A stretch of DNA of 64,000 nt from JAJDTQ01 sp963422385. GTDB taxonomy: Bacteria > Desulfobacterota > Binatia > UBA9968 > JAJDTQ01. The stretch spans positions 1,054,001 to 1,118,000 of the forward strand of contig OY729432.1 of NCBI GenBank assembly GCA_963422385.1, written 5' to 3'. The notes beneath the pieces were generated by a model. The model was given only the letters and a program-made list of their open reading frames with translations. It was not told the origin of the DNA and did no database searches. Position numbers and translations under genes: made by a program. Below, piece by piece: positions 33,885-42,628 of the stretch; position 1 is the stretch's first letter; each line of letters begins with the position of its first letter.

Positions 33885-35060
33885 ATGTTGACACAGGAAC
33901 AGAATGACCGCTTGACCTGTGTGGGTCCGGGAACGCCGGCCGGCAACCTGCTAAGGCGCTACTGGCTGCCCGTGGCCGTGGCCAAGGATCTCACCGAAGA
34001 GAATCCCGTGCAGTTCGTGCGGATACTCGGCGAGAGCCTCGTGCTGTTCCGCGACGCCACCGGACGGGTCGGTCTCATCAGCGACCGTTGCGCCCACCGC
34101 GGCGTGTCGCTCTCCTACGGCCGGGTCGAGGAGCGCGGCCTCGCCTGCGCCTACCACGGGTGGCTCTACGACGTGGAGGGCAACTGCCTGGAGACCCCGG
34201 CGGAGCCGCGGGAAAGCCGGTTCCACCTGACCGTCAAGCAGAAGGCCTATCCGGTACAGCGCTTCATCGGGCTCTACTGGACCTACATGGGGCCGCAACC
34301 GCAACCGTTGATCCCCAACTACGACGTCTGGGTACGCCGGGACGGCAAACGAAAGATCTTCGTGCAGCCCCGGCTGGACTGCAACTGGTTTCAGGCCATG
34401 GAGAACTCCGTGGACCCGGCCCACCTCCAGGTGCTCCACCAGGATACCGCGCTACGGCACCGGACCCCGGTGAACGTCACCCGGGGATTCACCGACGACG
34501 TGGCCGGCTTCGACTTCTACGAGTTCGAGCTGGGGATCATGAAGCACCGGGACTATGCCAGCGGCCACAGCGACGAGCACCCGCTGATCTTTCCGAACAT
34601 CCTGAGGCAGGCCAACTCCACCCAGATCCGGGTGCCCATGGACGATACCCACACGCGGATCTTTTTCGTCCGTTTCTTCGCCAACGAGGACGGCCGCATC
34701 GAGGACGAGGACGAGCCCGAGGTGGAGTACATCGCGCCGTACAAGGACCCGCCCGACGAGCTGCACCCCTTTGCGCGCTTCCGTCTGGACGCGGTCCAGT
34801 GCCAGGACCACATGGCCTGGGAAACCCAGGGACCCATCGCCGACCGCACCACCGAGCGGCTGGCCACCTCGGACCGCGGCATCGTCATGCTGCGCGAGTT
34901 GATGAACCGGGAGATCAATCGGGTCGAGGCCGGACGGGACCCCAAGGGCGTGGTCCGGAACCCGGCGGAGAACAAGATGCTCGACACCCGGCTGGCGCAG
35001 TCTCTGGTCGGTCCCGAGACGCGCAAACAACTGCGCGACGCCGCGGCCGCAAACCGGTAG
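33885..35060 (+). CDS. Rieske oxygenase, phthalate 4,5-dioxygenase-like
   Basis: 391 residues of the single-component (type IA) Rieske family: CAHRGVSLSYGRVEERGLAC and AYHGW give the [2Fe-2S] ligands near residues 66-88; CNWFQAMENSVDPAHLQVLH gives the mononuclear iron site (Asp and two His). AAAGGAGCGAGCC precedes the ATG. It follows the Gfo/Idh gene and precedes a class II aldolase gene, together resembling phthalate oxygenation, dehydrogenation and decarboxylation. A reductase partner is not present in the window. The TAG stop is shared with a GC-rich palindrome. Confidence 0.9.
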   Translation: MLTQEQNDRLTCVGPGTPAGNLLRRYWLPVAVAKDLTEENPVQFVRILGESLVLFRDATGRVGLISDRCAHRGVSLSYGRVEERGLACAYHGWLYDVEGNCLETPAEPRESRFHLTVKQKAYPVQRFIGLYWTYMGPQPQPLIPNYDVWVRRDGKRKIFVQPRLDCNWFQAMENSVDPAHLQVLHQDTALRHRTPVNVTRGFTDDVAGFDFYEFELGIMKHRDYASGHSDEHPLIFPNILRQANSTQIRVPMDDTHTRIFFVRFFANEDGRIEDEDEPEVEYIAPYKDPPDELHPFARFRLDAVQCQDHMAWETQGPIADRTTERLATSDRGIVMLRELMNREINRVEAGRDPKGVVRNPAENKMLDTRLAQSLVGPETRKQLRDAAAANR

Positions 35061-35080
35061 GGGCGGGGTTCAAGCTCGCC
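35058..35080. repeat. GC-rich palindromic repeat (REP-like), copy 3
   Basis: TAGGGGCGGGGTTCAAGCTC with imperfect arms, beginning on the TAG stop of the Rieske oxygenase gene. Same family as 6265, more diverged. Confidence 0.6.
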
Positions 35081-35145
35081 CTGCCGCGGGTTTGGCGCCC
35101 ACCCTGCCGCTTGACACGCAAAACCGCACACTCAACACTGCGTCC

Positions 35146-35877
35146 ATGGAATCGTTGCAAGAGCAGCGCGAGCTGGTAGCCCTGTCCTCGCGTATTCTCG
35201 GCAAGCTCGACCTGACCAAGAGCACCAGCGGACATGTGAGCGCGCGGGTGGCGGGTGCCGACACCTTCCTCATCCGCGCCCGCGGCCCCGCCGAGACCGG
35301 GGTGCGGTATACCCGGCCCGGAGACGTGATCCTGGTGGACCTGAACGGAAAGAAGATCGAGGGATCGGCCGATCTGGACCCGCCGCAGGAAGTCTACATT
35401 CACAGTTGGCTCTACCGCACCCGCGAAGACGTGCAGAGCGTCATCCACATCCACCCCGCCACGGTCGTGCTCTTCACCATTTGCCGCAAGCCCCTGCTGC
35501 CCATCTACGGCGCCTACGATCCCACCAGCATCCGGCTCCTGATGCAGGGAATCCCCACCTACGAGCGGAGCATCACCGTATCCAACGACAAGCTCGGCGA
35601 AGAGTTCGCCCAATGCATGGGGAACAAGCCCGCCTGTCTCATGCGCGGCCACGGCATCACCACCGCCGGCCCGAGCGTCGAGGAAGCCGCCATCACCGCC
35701 ATCAAGCTCAACGAGCTGGCCGAGATGAACTACCGCGCTGCGCTGCTGGGAACCCCCCATCCCATCCCCGACGAAGAAATCGCGGTCATCACCCGCTTGA
35801 AGCGCAAGCGCGGCAACGCGACGGAGTCCTCGTGGCGCTACTACCGCACGCTGGCGGGCGAGGAAGACGGAGGTTGA
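35146..35877 (+). CDS. Class II aldolase/adducin protein (dihydroxyphthalate decarboxylase-like)
   Basis: 243 residues, intact. The metal site VIHIHPATVV and the later histidine in LMRGHGITTAGPS are those of class II aldolases (L-fuculose-phosphate aldolase fold). In Gram-positive phthalate pathways PhtC, a 3,4-dihydroxyphthalate decarboxylase, belongs to this family, and the setting beside Pht3/Pht4-like genes makes a ring decarboxylase plausible (inference). The N-terminal half also appears in copy A at 27344. Start ATG at 35146; the ribosome site is weak. Confidence 0.85.
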   Translation: MESLQEQRELVALSSRILGKLDLTKSTSGHVSARVAGADTFLIRARGPAETGVRYTRPGDVILVDLNGKKIEGSADLDPPQEVYIHSWLYRTREDVQSVIHIHPATVVLFTICRKPLLPIYGAYDPTSIRLLMQGIPTYERSITVSNDKLGEEFAQCMGNKPACLMRGHGITTAGPSVEEAAITAIKLNELAEMNYRAALLGTPHPIPDEEIAVITRLKRKRGNATESSWRYYRTLAGEEDGG

Positions 35878-35920
35878 GGGTCGCGTTCATCGACCAACAT
35901 GCGGAACGCAACGGATTATC

Positions 35921-36174
35921 GTGAAGACGCCAATGCATACCGGGGTTCTCCCCAACAACGTCGGTACCCGAACCAACGAAAACAAGGTGCGGTCCGGAGA
36001 CGGAGCGGTCCATGACTGGTACCGGTTCGTTCTTTCGTTTCCACCCCACCTCGTCCAAGCCTATCTCCAACGGTTCAACACCCAGCCTTCTGATACGGTC
36101 CTCGACCCGTTCTGTGGCACCGGCACAACGCTCTTCGAGAAGAGGTTGTCCTCCTGGAATGGCCAAACAACTGA
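35921..36174 (+). pseudogene. DNA methyltransferase gene, copy B, internally deleted
   Basis: The first ~70 codons match the methylase at 27733 (VHDWYRFVLSFPPHLVQAYL and VLDPFCGTGTTL), then the sequence jumps to the methylase's last codons (GAGGTTGTCCTCCTGGAATG) and its TGA. The endonuclease gene that follows in copy A is absent here, as if removed between CTGATC repeats. Only motif I remains, so the product cannot methylate DNA. Confidence 0.9.
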
Positions 36175-36192
36175 TCGAAAGGAGCTATGGCC

Positions 36193-37026
36193 ATGAGCAA
36201 CTCCGAACCCATCCGCGGCATCTACCGCTCCCCCACCCATCTGCCCATTTGGGAAGTTCTCGAAAAGACCGGGATCTGGCGCGAAGTCGGCATCGAGGTC
36301 ACCGGCTTCGAGTTCTGCAACAGCTCGGCCACCACCGAGAAGGCCCTTTTCGCGGGCGAGATCGAGGGCGGCCGTATCGGCGATACCGCCATCCGCGATG
36401 CCGCGGGCGGCTACCATCATCCGCGCGGCAACCACATGCTGTACCTCATGCGGGCGGGCCTGATGCCGGACGATGTGGAGTGGGTCCCCCTGGCGGAGGA
36501 CACGCATGCACTGCGCGACGTGCTGCCGGACGCCTTCAAGACCGGCCGGATCGATGCGGCACTGGTGACCGGGAACACCGACGCCTACGAGCAGGCGGGG
36601 CTGCACGTGCTGCCCCTGGACCCCCTACCCATGATCAACGGACCGACCATCACCACCGGCATGAACGTGCTCCGGGAACGGCCGGGGCTGGGCGAGCGGT
36701 TGGTGAAAGCCATGGTCCTGGGCATCCACTTCGCCAAGACGCAACGCGCCCGAACCGAAGCGATCCTGGCCGATCTCAAGGAGCGCATCCCCGCGTCGGG
36801 AGGCCGCTACGCAAGCGTCACCAGGCTCGCCTCCAGGCCCTACCCTGACATCCAGGGCGTCGCCAACGCCTACAAGCTGTGCTGCATGGACGCCGCCAAG
36901 GCGGAAGATCTGAGCCCCATGTCGCTGTGGGACCTGCACTACCTCCGGGACCTGGACGATTCCGGCTTCATCGACGAGTTGTACGGGTCCAGCCCCGCAC
37001 CGGAGGCTGACGCAGCCGGGGCGTGA
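36193..37026 (+). CDS. Solute-binding-fold protein, 4,5-dihydroxyphthalate decarboxylase-like
   Basis: 277 residues, no signal peptide. IRGIYRSPTHLPIWEVLEKT and TEKALFAGEIEGGRIGD resemble the NMT1/THI5-like periplasmic-binding fold that is shared by cytoplasmic 4,5-dihydroxyphthalate decarboxylases (Pht5-like). The family is nearer 320-330 residues and the segment around residues 55-75 looks short, so a small internal deletion is possible. ATG at 36193 has AAAGGAG eight bases upstream and is conserved in the truncated copy at 29926; ATG at 36187 is too close to the ribosome site. It sits in a phthalate-like gene cluster. Confidence 0.65.
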   Translation: MSNSEPIRGIYRSPTHLPIWEVLEKTGIWREVGIEVTGFEFCNSSATTEKALFAGEIEGGRIGDTAIRDAAGGYHHPRGNHMLYLMRAGLMPDDVEWVPLAEDTHALRDVLPDAFKTGRIDAALVTGNTDAYEQAGLHVLPLDPLPMINGPTITTGMNVLRERPGLGERLVKAMVLGIHFAKTQRARTEAILADLKERIPASGGRYASVTRLASRPYPDIQGVANAYKLCCMDAAKAEDLSPMSLWDLHYLRDLDDSGFIDELYGSSPAPEADAAGA

Positions 37027-37027
37027 A

Positions 37028-37053
37028 GAGGCGGGTTTCAAACCCGCCCGTGC
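37028..37053. repeat. GC-rich palindromic repeat (REP-like), copy 4
   Basis: GAGGCGGGTTTCAAACCCGC followed by CCGTGC, arms GGCGGGTTT/AAACCCGCC, two bases after the stop of the binding-fold gene. Same family as 6265. Confidence 0.75.
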
Positions 37054-37097
37054 GAAGGGCACCATTCGGGGAACCAGACCACCAGAGAAGTCGGTCC

Positions 37098-38606
37098 ATG
37101 TCCTTTAAGAATCCGACGGGCGATCAGATGCGGGCCGTTGCGGACGATCTCGGCATTGATCTGTCCGACGACGAGCTGGCCGGGTATCTGGACCGGATGG
37201 AGGGGTTCTCCCGCGCCTATGCGTTGGTGGACGAGGCGCCCGACCCGGCGCCGGGAGCTGGACACCGGCGCTCACCCGTGCGCCGGCCGAGGCCGGCCGA
37301 GAACCGCTGCAACGCCTGGTTCGTGAAGACGTCGATCCGGGAAGAATACCGTGGCCGGCTCGCGGGCAAGACCCTGGCCGTGAAGGACTCCATCTGTGTG
37401 GCCGGCCTGCCGATGATGAACGGTGCCTCGTTCCTGGAGGGCGCCGTGCCCGACGTGGACGCTACCGTCGTCACCCGTGTGCTCCACGCCGGCGCCGAGA
37501 TCGTCGGCAAGACCAACTGCGAGTTTCTTTCCCTCTCGGGCGGGAGCCATACCTGCGCCAACGGACCGGTCATCAACCCGCACAAGGAGGGCTACTCGGC
37601 AGGCGGCTCGTCGTCCGGGAGCGCCGTGGCCGTAGCCGTGGGCGACACGGGCATGGCCCTGGGCTGCGACCAGGCCGGTTCCATCCGGGTGCCTGCGGCC
37701 TGGTGCGGCATCGTGGGGCTCAAGCCCTCCCACGGACTCGTCCCGTACACCGGCATCCTGGGTGTGGACCCGGCCGTGGACCACTGCGGCCCCATGACAC
37801 GCGACGTGGACAGCAACGCCCTCCTGCTGGAAGTGGTCGCCGGACGCGACGGCACGGACCCGCGCCAGCCAAGCTCCTGGCAGCCGGTGAAGTACACCAG
37901 GGCGCGCAGGGCCGGCGCCAAGGGCTTGCGCGTGGCCGTGGTAAAGGAAGGCTTCAGGCAGCACAACGCCGAAGCCGAAGTCGATGAACGGGTCCGGGCT
38001 GCCGCCGGCGCCCTACCCACCCTGGGCGTCCACGTCGAGGAAGTATCCGTGCCCGTCCACGAACGGGCCTGGCCGCTGGCCCAACCCATCTACGTCGAAA
38101 GCCTCGCCCACTCCATGGCCGAATGCGGCCTCATGCCCGACGCCGAAGGTCTCGGCTCATCGGGCCTCGCCGAGCGATTCGCCGCCTGGCGCCCGCGCTG
38201 GCGCGATCTACCCGAAAACCTGGTGGAGATGATCCTGTTCGGCGCCTTCGTGCGCAGCCGCCACCCCGGACGATACTACGTGAAGGCACAGCACCTGCGC
38301 CGCACCATCCGCCGGGCCTACGACGAGGTACTCTCCGAATACGACCTGCTGCTCATGCCCACCACCCCCATGGCCGCCACCCCCCTGCCCGGACCCGACG
38401 CCGGACCCGCCGAGCGCTCCCTGCGGGCGCACGAGATGCTGACGAACACCGGCCCCTTCAACGTCACCGGCCATCCCGCCATCTCCCTGCCATGCGGTGC
38501 CACCGCGGACGGGCGGCCTGTGGGATTGATGTTGGTGGGACGGCATTTCGAGGAGATGACGCTGTATCGGGCAGCGTATGCGTTCGAGCGGGCGGGCGAG
38601 CCGTGA
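37098..38606 (+). CDS. Amidase-signature hydrolase
   Basis: 502 residues. The Ser-cisSer-Lys triad is visible: LAVKDSICVAG (Lys), GYSAGGSSSGSAVAVA (cis-Ser) and CDQAGSIRVPAAWCGIVGLK (nucleophile Ser). The C-terminal domain ends GLMLVGRHFEEMTLYRAAYA, standard for GatA/aliphatic amidases. No cap for tRNA-dependent activity is implied; with phthalate-like neighbours it could hydrolyse an aromatic amide or ester. ATG at 37098 is the first in frame after the palindromic repeat. Confidence 0.9.
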   Translation: MSFKNPTGDQMRAVADDLGIDLSDDELAGYLDRMEGFSRAYALVDEAPDPAPGAGHRRSPVRRPRPAENRCNAWFVKTSIREEYRGRLAGKTLAVKDSICVAGLPMMNGASFLEGAVPDVDATVVTRVLHAGAEIVGKTNCEFLSLSGGSHTCANGPVINPHKEGYSAGGSSSGSAVAVAVGDTGMALGCDQAGSIRVPAAWCGIVGLKPSHGLVPYTGILGVDPAVDHCGPMTRDVDSNALLLEVVAGRDGTDPRQPSSWQPVKYTRARRAGAKGLRVAVVKEGFRQHNAEAEVDERVRAAAGALPTLGVHVEEVSVPVHERAWPLAQPIYVESLAHSMAECGLMPDAEGLGSSGLAERFAAWRPRWRDLPENLVEMILFGAFVRSRHPGRYYVKAQHLRRTIRRAYDEVLSEYDLLLMPTTPMAATPLPGPDAGPAERSLRAHEMLTNTGPFNVTGHPAISLPCGATADGRPVGLMLVGRHFEEMTLYRAAYAFERAGEP

Positions 38607-38691
38607 GCGGAGCGAACGCGTTACAACGTCAGCGCACGTTGAATCCCTGGTTGCAACCGTCGCAATCCAGGCTTCGACGCCAACGATCGTT

Positions 38692-39078
38692 TTATGACGC
38701 AATTTTCAGGTTCGTGTGACGCGCCAAGACGTCAAAGTCTTTGTCCTGGTGAAGGACAGGGGCATCGGCGCGTATGGCAACGGCGGCGACAAGGCAATCG
38801 ATCAACTTGCGCACGGTCTCGCCTTCTCGGCGACAGAGGCGGAACAGGGCCGCGGCATCGTCGTAATGTGCCGGTTCCGTGGGCAACACGGTCGCAAGCG
38901 CAAGCAACCGCCGGAGATCCTGTAGATGCCGCTCGTCGCGCGCACCGGCGAGCACATCCATCCGAACCGCGTCGCAGATCGCAATGTCGCTTTCGAGTAG
39001 CGCGTCGACGCGATTGCAGGTCGCTGAGCCGGTATCACGAAAAAACTCGACCCACGCGGAGGTGTCGATCAGGATCAC
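38692..39078 (-). CDS. vapC: VapC-type PIN-domain toxin
   Basis: 128 residues: ILIDTSAWVEFF (first Asp), ICDAVRMDVLAGARD (Glu/Asp), CLVAAVAIRADAPVLHQDKD (later acids), i.e. the four PIN carboxylates of VapC ribonucleases. The GTG start overlaps the TGA of the antitoxin gene (TCGTGATC), typical of vapBC translational coupling. Intact frame. Confidence 0.92.
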   Translation of the reverse strand: MILIDTSAWVEFFRDTGSATCNRVDALLESDIAICDAVRMDVLAGARDERHLQDLRRLLALATVLPTEPAHYDDAAALFRLCRREGETVRKLIDCLVAAVAIRADAPVLHQDKDFDVLARHTNLKIAS

Positions 39079-39275
39079 GAGCGGCCGGTCCGCATCTCGT
39101 CGAGGTCGCCCTCCCATCCCGACCCTCGAAGACGCCGGGCCTCATCAACATCGAAGGGCTCCGCTGCGAGGGCCCGGAGTGCGAAGTTCACCGCCTCGCG
39201 TTTGGAAGTCATGCGGTAGCGGCGCATGACTTCCGCACACGCCTCATCATCAATGTTTATGTTGGTGCGTGACAT
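39075..39275 (-). CDS. vapB: VapB-type antitoxin (VapB_2, ribbon-helix-helix)
   Basis: 66 residues starting MSRTNINIDDEACAEVMRRY, with RMTSKREAVNFALRALAAEP: the N-terminal TNI-DxE dimerisation/DNA-binding segment of type II VapB. The C terminus (RGSGWEGDLDEMRTGR) is the region that plugs VapC. Upstream, GGTGTATGATAGGTGTATG contains repeated GGTGTATG, a likely operator/-10 region. Confidence 0.92.
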   Translation of the reverse strand: MSRTNINIDDEACAEVMRRYRMTSKREAVNFALRALAAEPFDVDEARRLRGSGWEGDLDEMRTGRS

Positions 39276-39461
39276 ACACCTATCATACACCTTGATTGGG
39301 CAGTAGCCGAGCTGGTGAGACAGCATTCGGCAGGACCAATTTGTCCCATCGAAAAAGGTGACAAGGGACAAGGAGTCATCGTGAGGGATGAACTTGATTG
39401 AAAGGAAAGGAGCAGGAAGGTCCGTATGACACGCGACTCCCTACATACCTGTTTGCTCCGC

Positions 39462-39506
39462 TTGGCAAGTAGAGGTTATTTCATTACCTATAACGTAACG
39501 GTAACG
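39462..39506 (+). promoter_or_regulatory. Candidate promoter/operator of the higBA pair
   Basis: TTGGCA at 39462-39467 could serve as -35; TACCTA (39485) or TATAAC (39489) as -10. Three tandem TAACG units (TAACGTAACGGTAACG) follow and could be an antitoxin-binding operator before the start at 39517. Confidence 0.35.
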
Positions 39507-39516
39507 AGTCACCTCA

Positions 39517-39852
39517 ATGGATGTCGCCTTCCGGACCCGCAAGCTCGAAAAGACCTTCAACACGGCAACGGCTCTCCAGAAAACCCATGGGGCGCAGATG
39601 GCCAAAGTGATCATGATGCGAATGGCGGTCCTCAAGGCATCCCGCCACCTGACACTGGTGCCGACTACGCCACCGGATAGGCTGCATCAACTCGGTGGCG
39701 ATCGAGAGGCGCAGTTCGCGGTGGATCTTGTTCACCCCAGCCGACTCGTTTTCGAACCCGATCACAAGCCGCTTCCGCGCAGAGACGACGGGGGGATCGA
39801 CACGAAACAGGTGACCGCGATCACGATCCTGGACGTGGTGGACTATCACTGA
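39517..39852 (+). CDS. HigB-like (RelE superfamily) toxin
   Basis: 111 residues: VAFRTRKLEKTFNTATALQK, MAKVIMMRMAVLKASRHLTL, RLHQLGGDREAQFAVDLVHP, SRLVFEPDH and VTAITILDVVDYH, matching plasmid-maintenance killer proteins of the HigB type that cleave mRNA at the ribosome. This frame is complete, in contrast to the HigB-like gene at 22.3 kb. It overlaps by a few bases the first possible start of the antitoxin gene. Confidence 0.85.
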   Translation: MDVAFRTRKLEKTFNTATALQKTHGAQMAKVIMMRMAVLKASRHLTLVPTTPPDRLHQLGGDREAQFAVDLVHPSRLVFEPDHKPLPRRDDGGIDTKQVTAITILDVVDYH

Positions 39853-39866
39853 TGGAGGAGAGACGG

Positions 39867-40958
39867 ATGACGACAGCAACCAACCCATACAGGCCGGACT
39901 ACGCGGTCCCGCCGGGATGGATCCTCGATGAGCGCCTGGAAGTCCAGGGAATCTCGCATGCTGAGTTCGCACGCAGGTGCGGACGCTCTGCCAAGCTGAT
40001 CAGTGAGATCATCGCAGGCAAGGCGTCGCTTGAACCGGAAACCGCACTCCAGTTCGAGAAGGTGCTCGGCGTCGATGCCAGCATCTGGATGGGGATCGAG
40101 TCTGAATATCAGCTTCACAGGGCGCGGGAGGCCGAGGCTGGGGAAGCGACGGCTGCGGTGGAGTGGGGCAAGGGCTTTCCGGTTCGACATCTGGTGAAAC
40201 GAAGGTGTTTCCAGCACCCGGAATCGGGTGTCGATGCAGTATCGAAGCTGCTCGCGTTCTTCGGTGTCGGTTCAGTCGATGCCTGGAGCGAACGTTACGG
40301 CCTCGCGAACGTGGCCTTTCGGCACTCCCCAAGCTTCGAGAGCAGCGAAGCTGCAGTGGCTACCTGGCTGCGGCTTGGTGAAATGGAGGCCGAACGCCAG
40401 GAATGTACGGAATACAACGAGAGCCGGTTCAAGCATGCGGCCCGGAACGTCCGCGGCCTGACGACTGCGCCGGTTGGTGAGGCATTGCAGCAGGTTGCAA
40501 GGCTGTGCAATGGGGCGGGCGTTGCGCTGGCGCTGGTGCCACCACTGCCGAAGACGGCCCTCAGCGGAGCGGCTTGGTGGCTCTCGCCAAGGAAGGCCGT
40601 TATTCAGCTAAGCGTGCGACACAAGTCCGATGACCATCTCTGGTTCAGTTTCTTCCATGAAGCGGCGCATATTCTGCTTCACAGCAAGAAAAGCGTTTTT
40701 GTGGACGAGGCTAACGGAGACGACGCCGGGCTGGAGGCAGAAGCCAACGAGTGGGCATCCAACATTCTGGTCCCTCAAGGTGCCTGGGAACAGTTTGTTT
40801 CCACATCACCAAGGAGTGAGCGCGCCGTTCGGGCATTTGCTGATGCGCAGGGAATTGCTCCCGGCATCGTCGTCGGCATGCTTCAGCACAAAAGGCTCCT
40901 TCCCTGGACGCACCTGAATGGCCTGAAGGTCAGGTTGACCTGGAAGGCCGACGAGTAA
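39867..40958 (+). CDS. HigA-like antitoxin fused to an ImmA/IrrE metallopeptidase domain
   Basis: 363 residues. The N-terminal helix-turn-helix (ERLEVQGISHAEFARRCGRS, KLISEIIAGKA) is followed by a long linker and a zinc-peptidase motif FSFFHEAAHILLHSKK (HExxH) with EANEWASNILVP downstream. HigA(ImmA) proteins form the antitoxin of HigB and may be removed by proteolysis. GGAGGAGAGACGG immediately precedes ATG 39867, chosen over ATG 39852. The genes form an intact higBA operon. Confidence 0.88.
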   Translation: MTTATNPYRPDYAVPPGWILDERLEVQGISHAEFARRCGRSAKLISEIIAGKASLEPETALQFEKVLGVDASIWMGIESEYQLHRAREAEAGEATAAVEWGKGFPVRHLVKRRCFQHPESGVDAVSKLLAFFGVGSVDAWSERYGLANVAFRHSPSFESSEAAVATWLRLGEMEAERQECTEYNESRFKHAARNVRGLTTAPVGEALQQVARLCNGAGVALALVPPLPKTALSGAAWWLSPRKAVIQLSVRHKSDDHLWFSFFHEAAHILLHSKKSVFVDEANGDDAGLEAEANEWASNILVPQGAWEQFVSTSPRSERAVRAFADAQGIAPGIVVGMLQHKRLLPWTHLNGLKVRLTWKADE

Positions 40959-41033
40959 TGCCCCGACGGGTATGCGGCCGTCACCGCCATTCCAGCTTGA
41001 CGGGACAGGCACTCGTGTGGCGCTCAGGACGCT

Positions 41034-42029
41034 CTACGGCGTGAACCGCGTGAACACCTTCTCCGCGTTCCCTCCGAGAATGCCCGCCCTTTCCTCGTCG
41101 CTCAGCCAGCCCATCTCGTCGATCAGCGGCTTCACGTCATCGTACCAGCGGCCGGTGCGGGGGTTGGGCTTGGAGCCGGCGCCGGGGCGTTCGGTACCGA
41201 ACAGGCAGCGGTCGGGCGTGACCACCTTGAAGAGGAGATCGAGGGACTCGGTGTTGTAGAGGGCGGAGTCGAAGTAGAGCTGGCGCAGGCGCTCGTCGAA
41301 GTTCTCGGTGTTGTCGGGGCCTCGGAGCTGGGAGCGCCAGCGGCCCACCTGATAGGGCACCGAGCCGCCGCCGTGGGAGATGATGAGTTTCAGGCCGGGG
41401 AAGTCGGAGAAGACGTTGGAGTTCAGGAGTGAGAGGATGGCGATGCTCTCCTCGGTGATGAAGTGGCCGTGGAACGACTCACGCTGATTCCGGCAACTGG
41501 CGGAATGGACCAGGCCCGGAATGTCCATGGCCACCATCTTCTCGTACAGAGGGTACCAGTACTCGTCGCCCATGCCGGGGGTCAGCCCATCGCCCTCACC
41601 GGGATCCGGGTTGATCATGATGCCCACCATGCCCAGCTCGTTGATGCAGCGGTCGATCTCGTCGAAGGTGTTCTCGGGACCGACGCCGGCGTTTTGCGGC
41701 AGTCCGGCGATGCCGCGGAACCGTGTGGGCTCGACCTTCACCTGGAGCGCGATGGCGTCGTTGACGGCCTCACAGTACCAGTGGACGATCTTCTCGGGCT
41801 TCTCGGAATGCATCATGGTGTAGGGGCGCGGCGAGATGAAGGCCATGTCCGTGCCCACCTGGTCCAGCACTTCGGTGTGCTTGTGGCCCTGCCAAGTGGC
41901 GGATTTGATGCTTTCCTCGGTTACGGGGGGTTTGCGCTTGCCGTGAAAGCCCCGGCTGTTGATGAGGCTGGCCTGATAGCGGCTCAGTTCCTCGCCCGCG
42001 ACGATGTGGTTGTGGATGTCGATGATCAC
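41034..42029 (-). CDS. Amidohydrolase, 4-oxalomesaconate hydratase (LigJ)-like
   Basis: 331 residues: N-terminal IIDIHNHIVAGEELSRYQ (HxH metal site), MVGIMINPDPGEGDGLTPG, LKLIISHGGGSVPYQVGRW and RCLFGTERPGAGSKPNPRTG. LigJ, which hydrates 4-oxalomesaconate in the protocatechuate 4,5-cleavage pathway, has this architecture and length, and a LigB-type extradiol dioxygenase lies 6.6 kb away. GTG at 42029 is preceded by AAAGGAGACAGCTT and is preferred to the longer upstream frame. Confidence 0.8.
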   Translation of the reverse strand: MIIDIHNHIVAGEELSRYQASLINSRGFHGKRKPPVTEESIKSATWQGHKHTEVLDQVGTDMAFISPRPYTMMHSEKPEKIVHWYCEAVNDAIALQVKVEPTRFRGIAGLPQNAGVGPENTFDEIDRCINELGMVGIMINPDPGEGDGLTPGMGDEYWYPLYEKMVAMDIPGLVHSASCRNQRESFHGHFITEESIAILSLLNSNVFSDFPGLKLIISHGGGSVPYQVGRWRSQLRGPDNTENFDERLRQLYFDSALYNTESLDLLFKVVTPDRCLFGTERPGAGSKPNPRTGRWYDDVKPLIDEMGWLSDEERAGILGGNAEKVFTRFTP

Positions 42030-42338
42030 AAGCTGTCTCCTTTTTCGTTTGGAATCCAGAGGAGCTTCGGACAGGCCCCGTTTCGTAAGGCAGAAGCCAC
42101 AATGCAAGACCTCTGCATGATAACGAGCCGCGGACGCGTTTGCCATGTTATTGGCGAGTCCACCATCGTTGACGCTCCGGGTGATACCGGAGAGGGATTG
42201 TACAAGAGAAAGACGGCCACGGCCATGATTTATGAATTGCCGCTTCAGAAGGCCGAGGAAAAAGCACAATATCACCCTCCCGGCCTGGAACATCCTCTGA
42301 CGACAAATACAATTCGCACCACGTAAAAGGGAGCAACC
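42030..42338. other. Lower-GC intergenic region, no gene recognised
   Basis: About 310 bp upstream of both the LigJ-like gene (minus) and a frameshifted small gene (plus). A plus-strand frame runs from 42102 to 42326 (MQDLCMITSRGRVCHVIGES) without a ribosome site or known family. Promoters for both flanking genes should lie here. Confidence 0.3.
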
Positions 42339-42574
42339 ATGGCGTCATGGAGTGAACTTCCGGAGGAGTTAGGGAGTTCCTTGAAGACAACCAGGATTTA
42401 CAGAATGATGTTCTCACTGCATACCATTTGATGACCTTGATTTTTGAAATGACACCTTCGTTGAAATTTGTCGCCAGCGATAGAGGGAAAATGTGGGTTA
42501 AACAACAGCAGCCACAAATTCTTATTCCGGCCTCCCCGCCTGTTCCACAACAACTACCCTCCAATGCTCTCTGA
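42339..42574 (+). pseudogene. Small hypothetical gene with one frameshift
   Basis: AAGGGAGCAACC precedes an ATG reading MASWSELPEEL; one missing base near 42370 breaks the frame, after which REFLEDNQDLQNDVLTAYHL, MTLIFEMTPSLKFVASDRGK and a Pro/Gln-rich tail follow to a TGA at 42572. Restored, it is a 77-residue protein of unknown function with a Pro-rich C terminus. The base composition is lower in GC than that of neighbouring genes. Confidence 0.4.
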
Positions 42575-42628
42575 ATTCGCACGTCATCCATAGGCAAATC
42601 CAGAAGCTCCAGCAAGCCATTTTACGTT

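Noticed and set aside
42102..42326. A 74-codon plus-strand frame upstream of the frameshifted small gene
   Set aside because: No ribosome site, no recognisable domain, and it lies in the expected promoter region of the LigJ-like gene.
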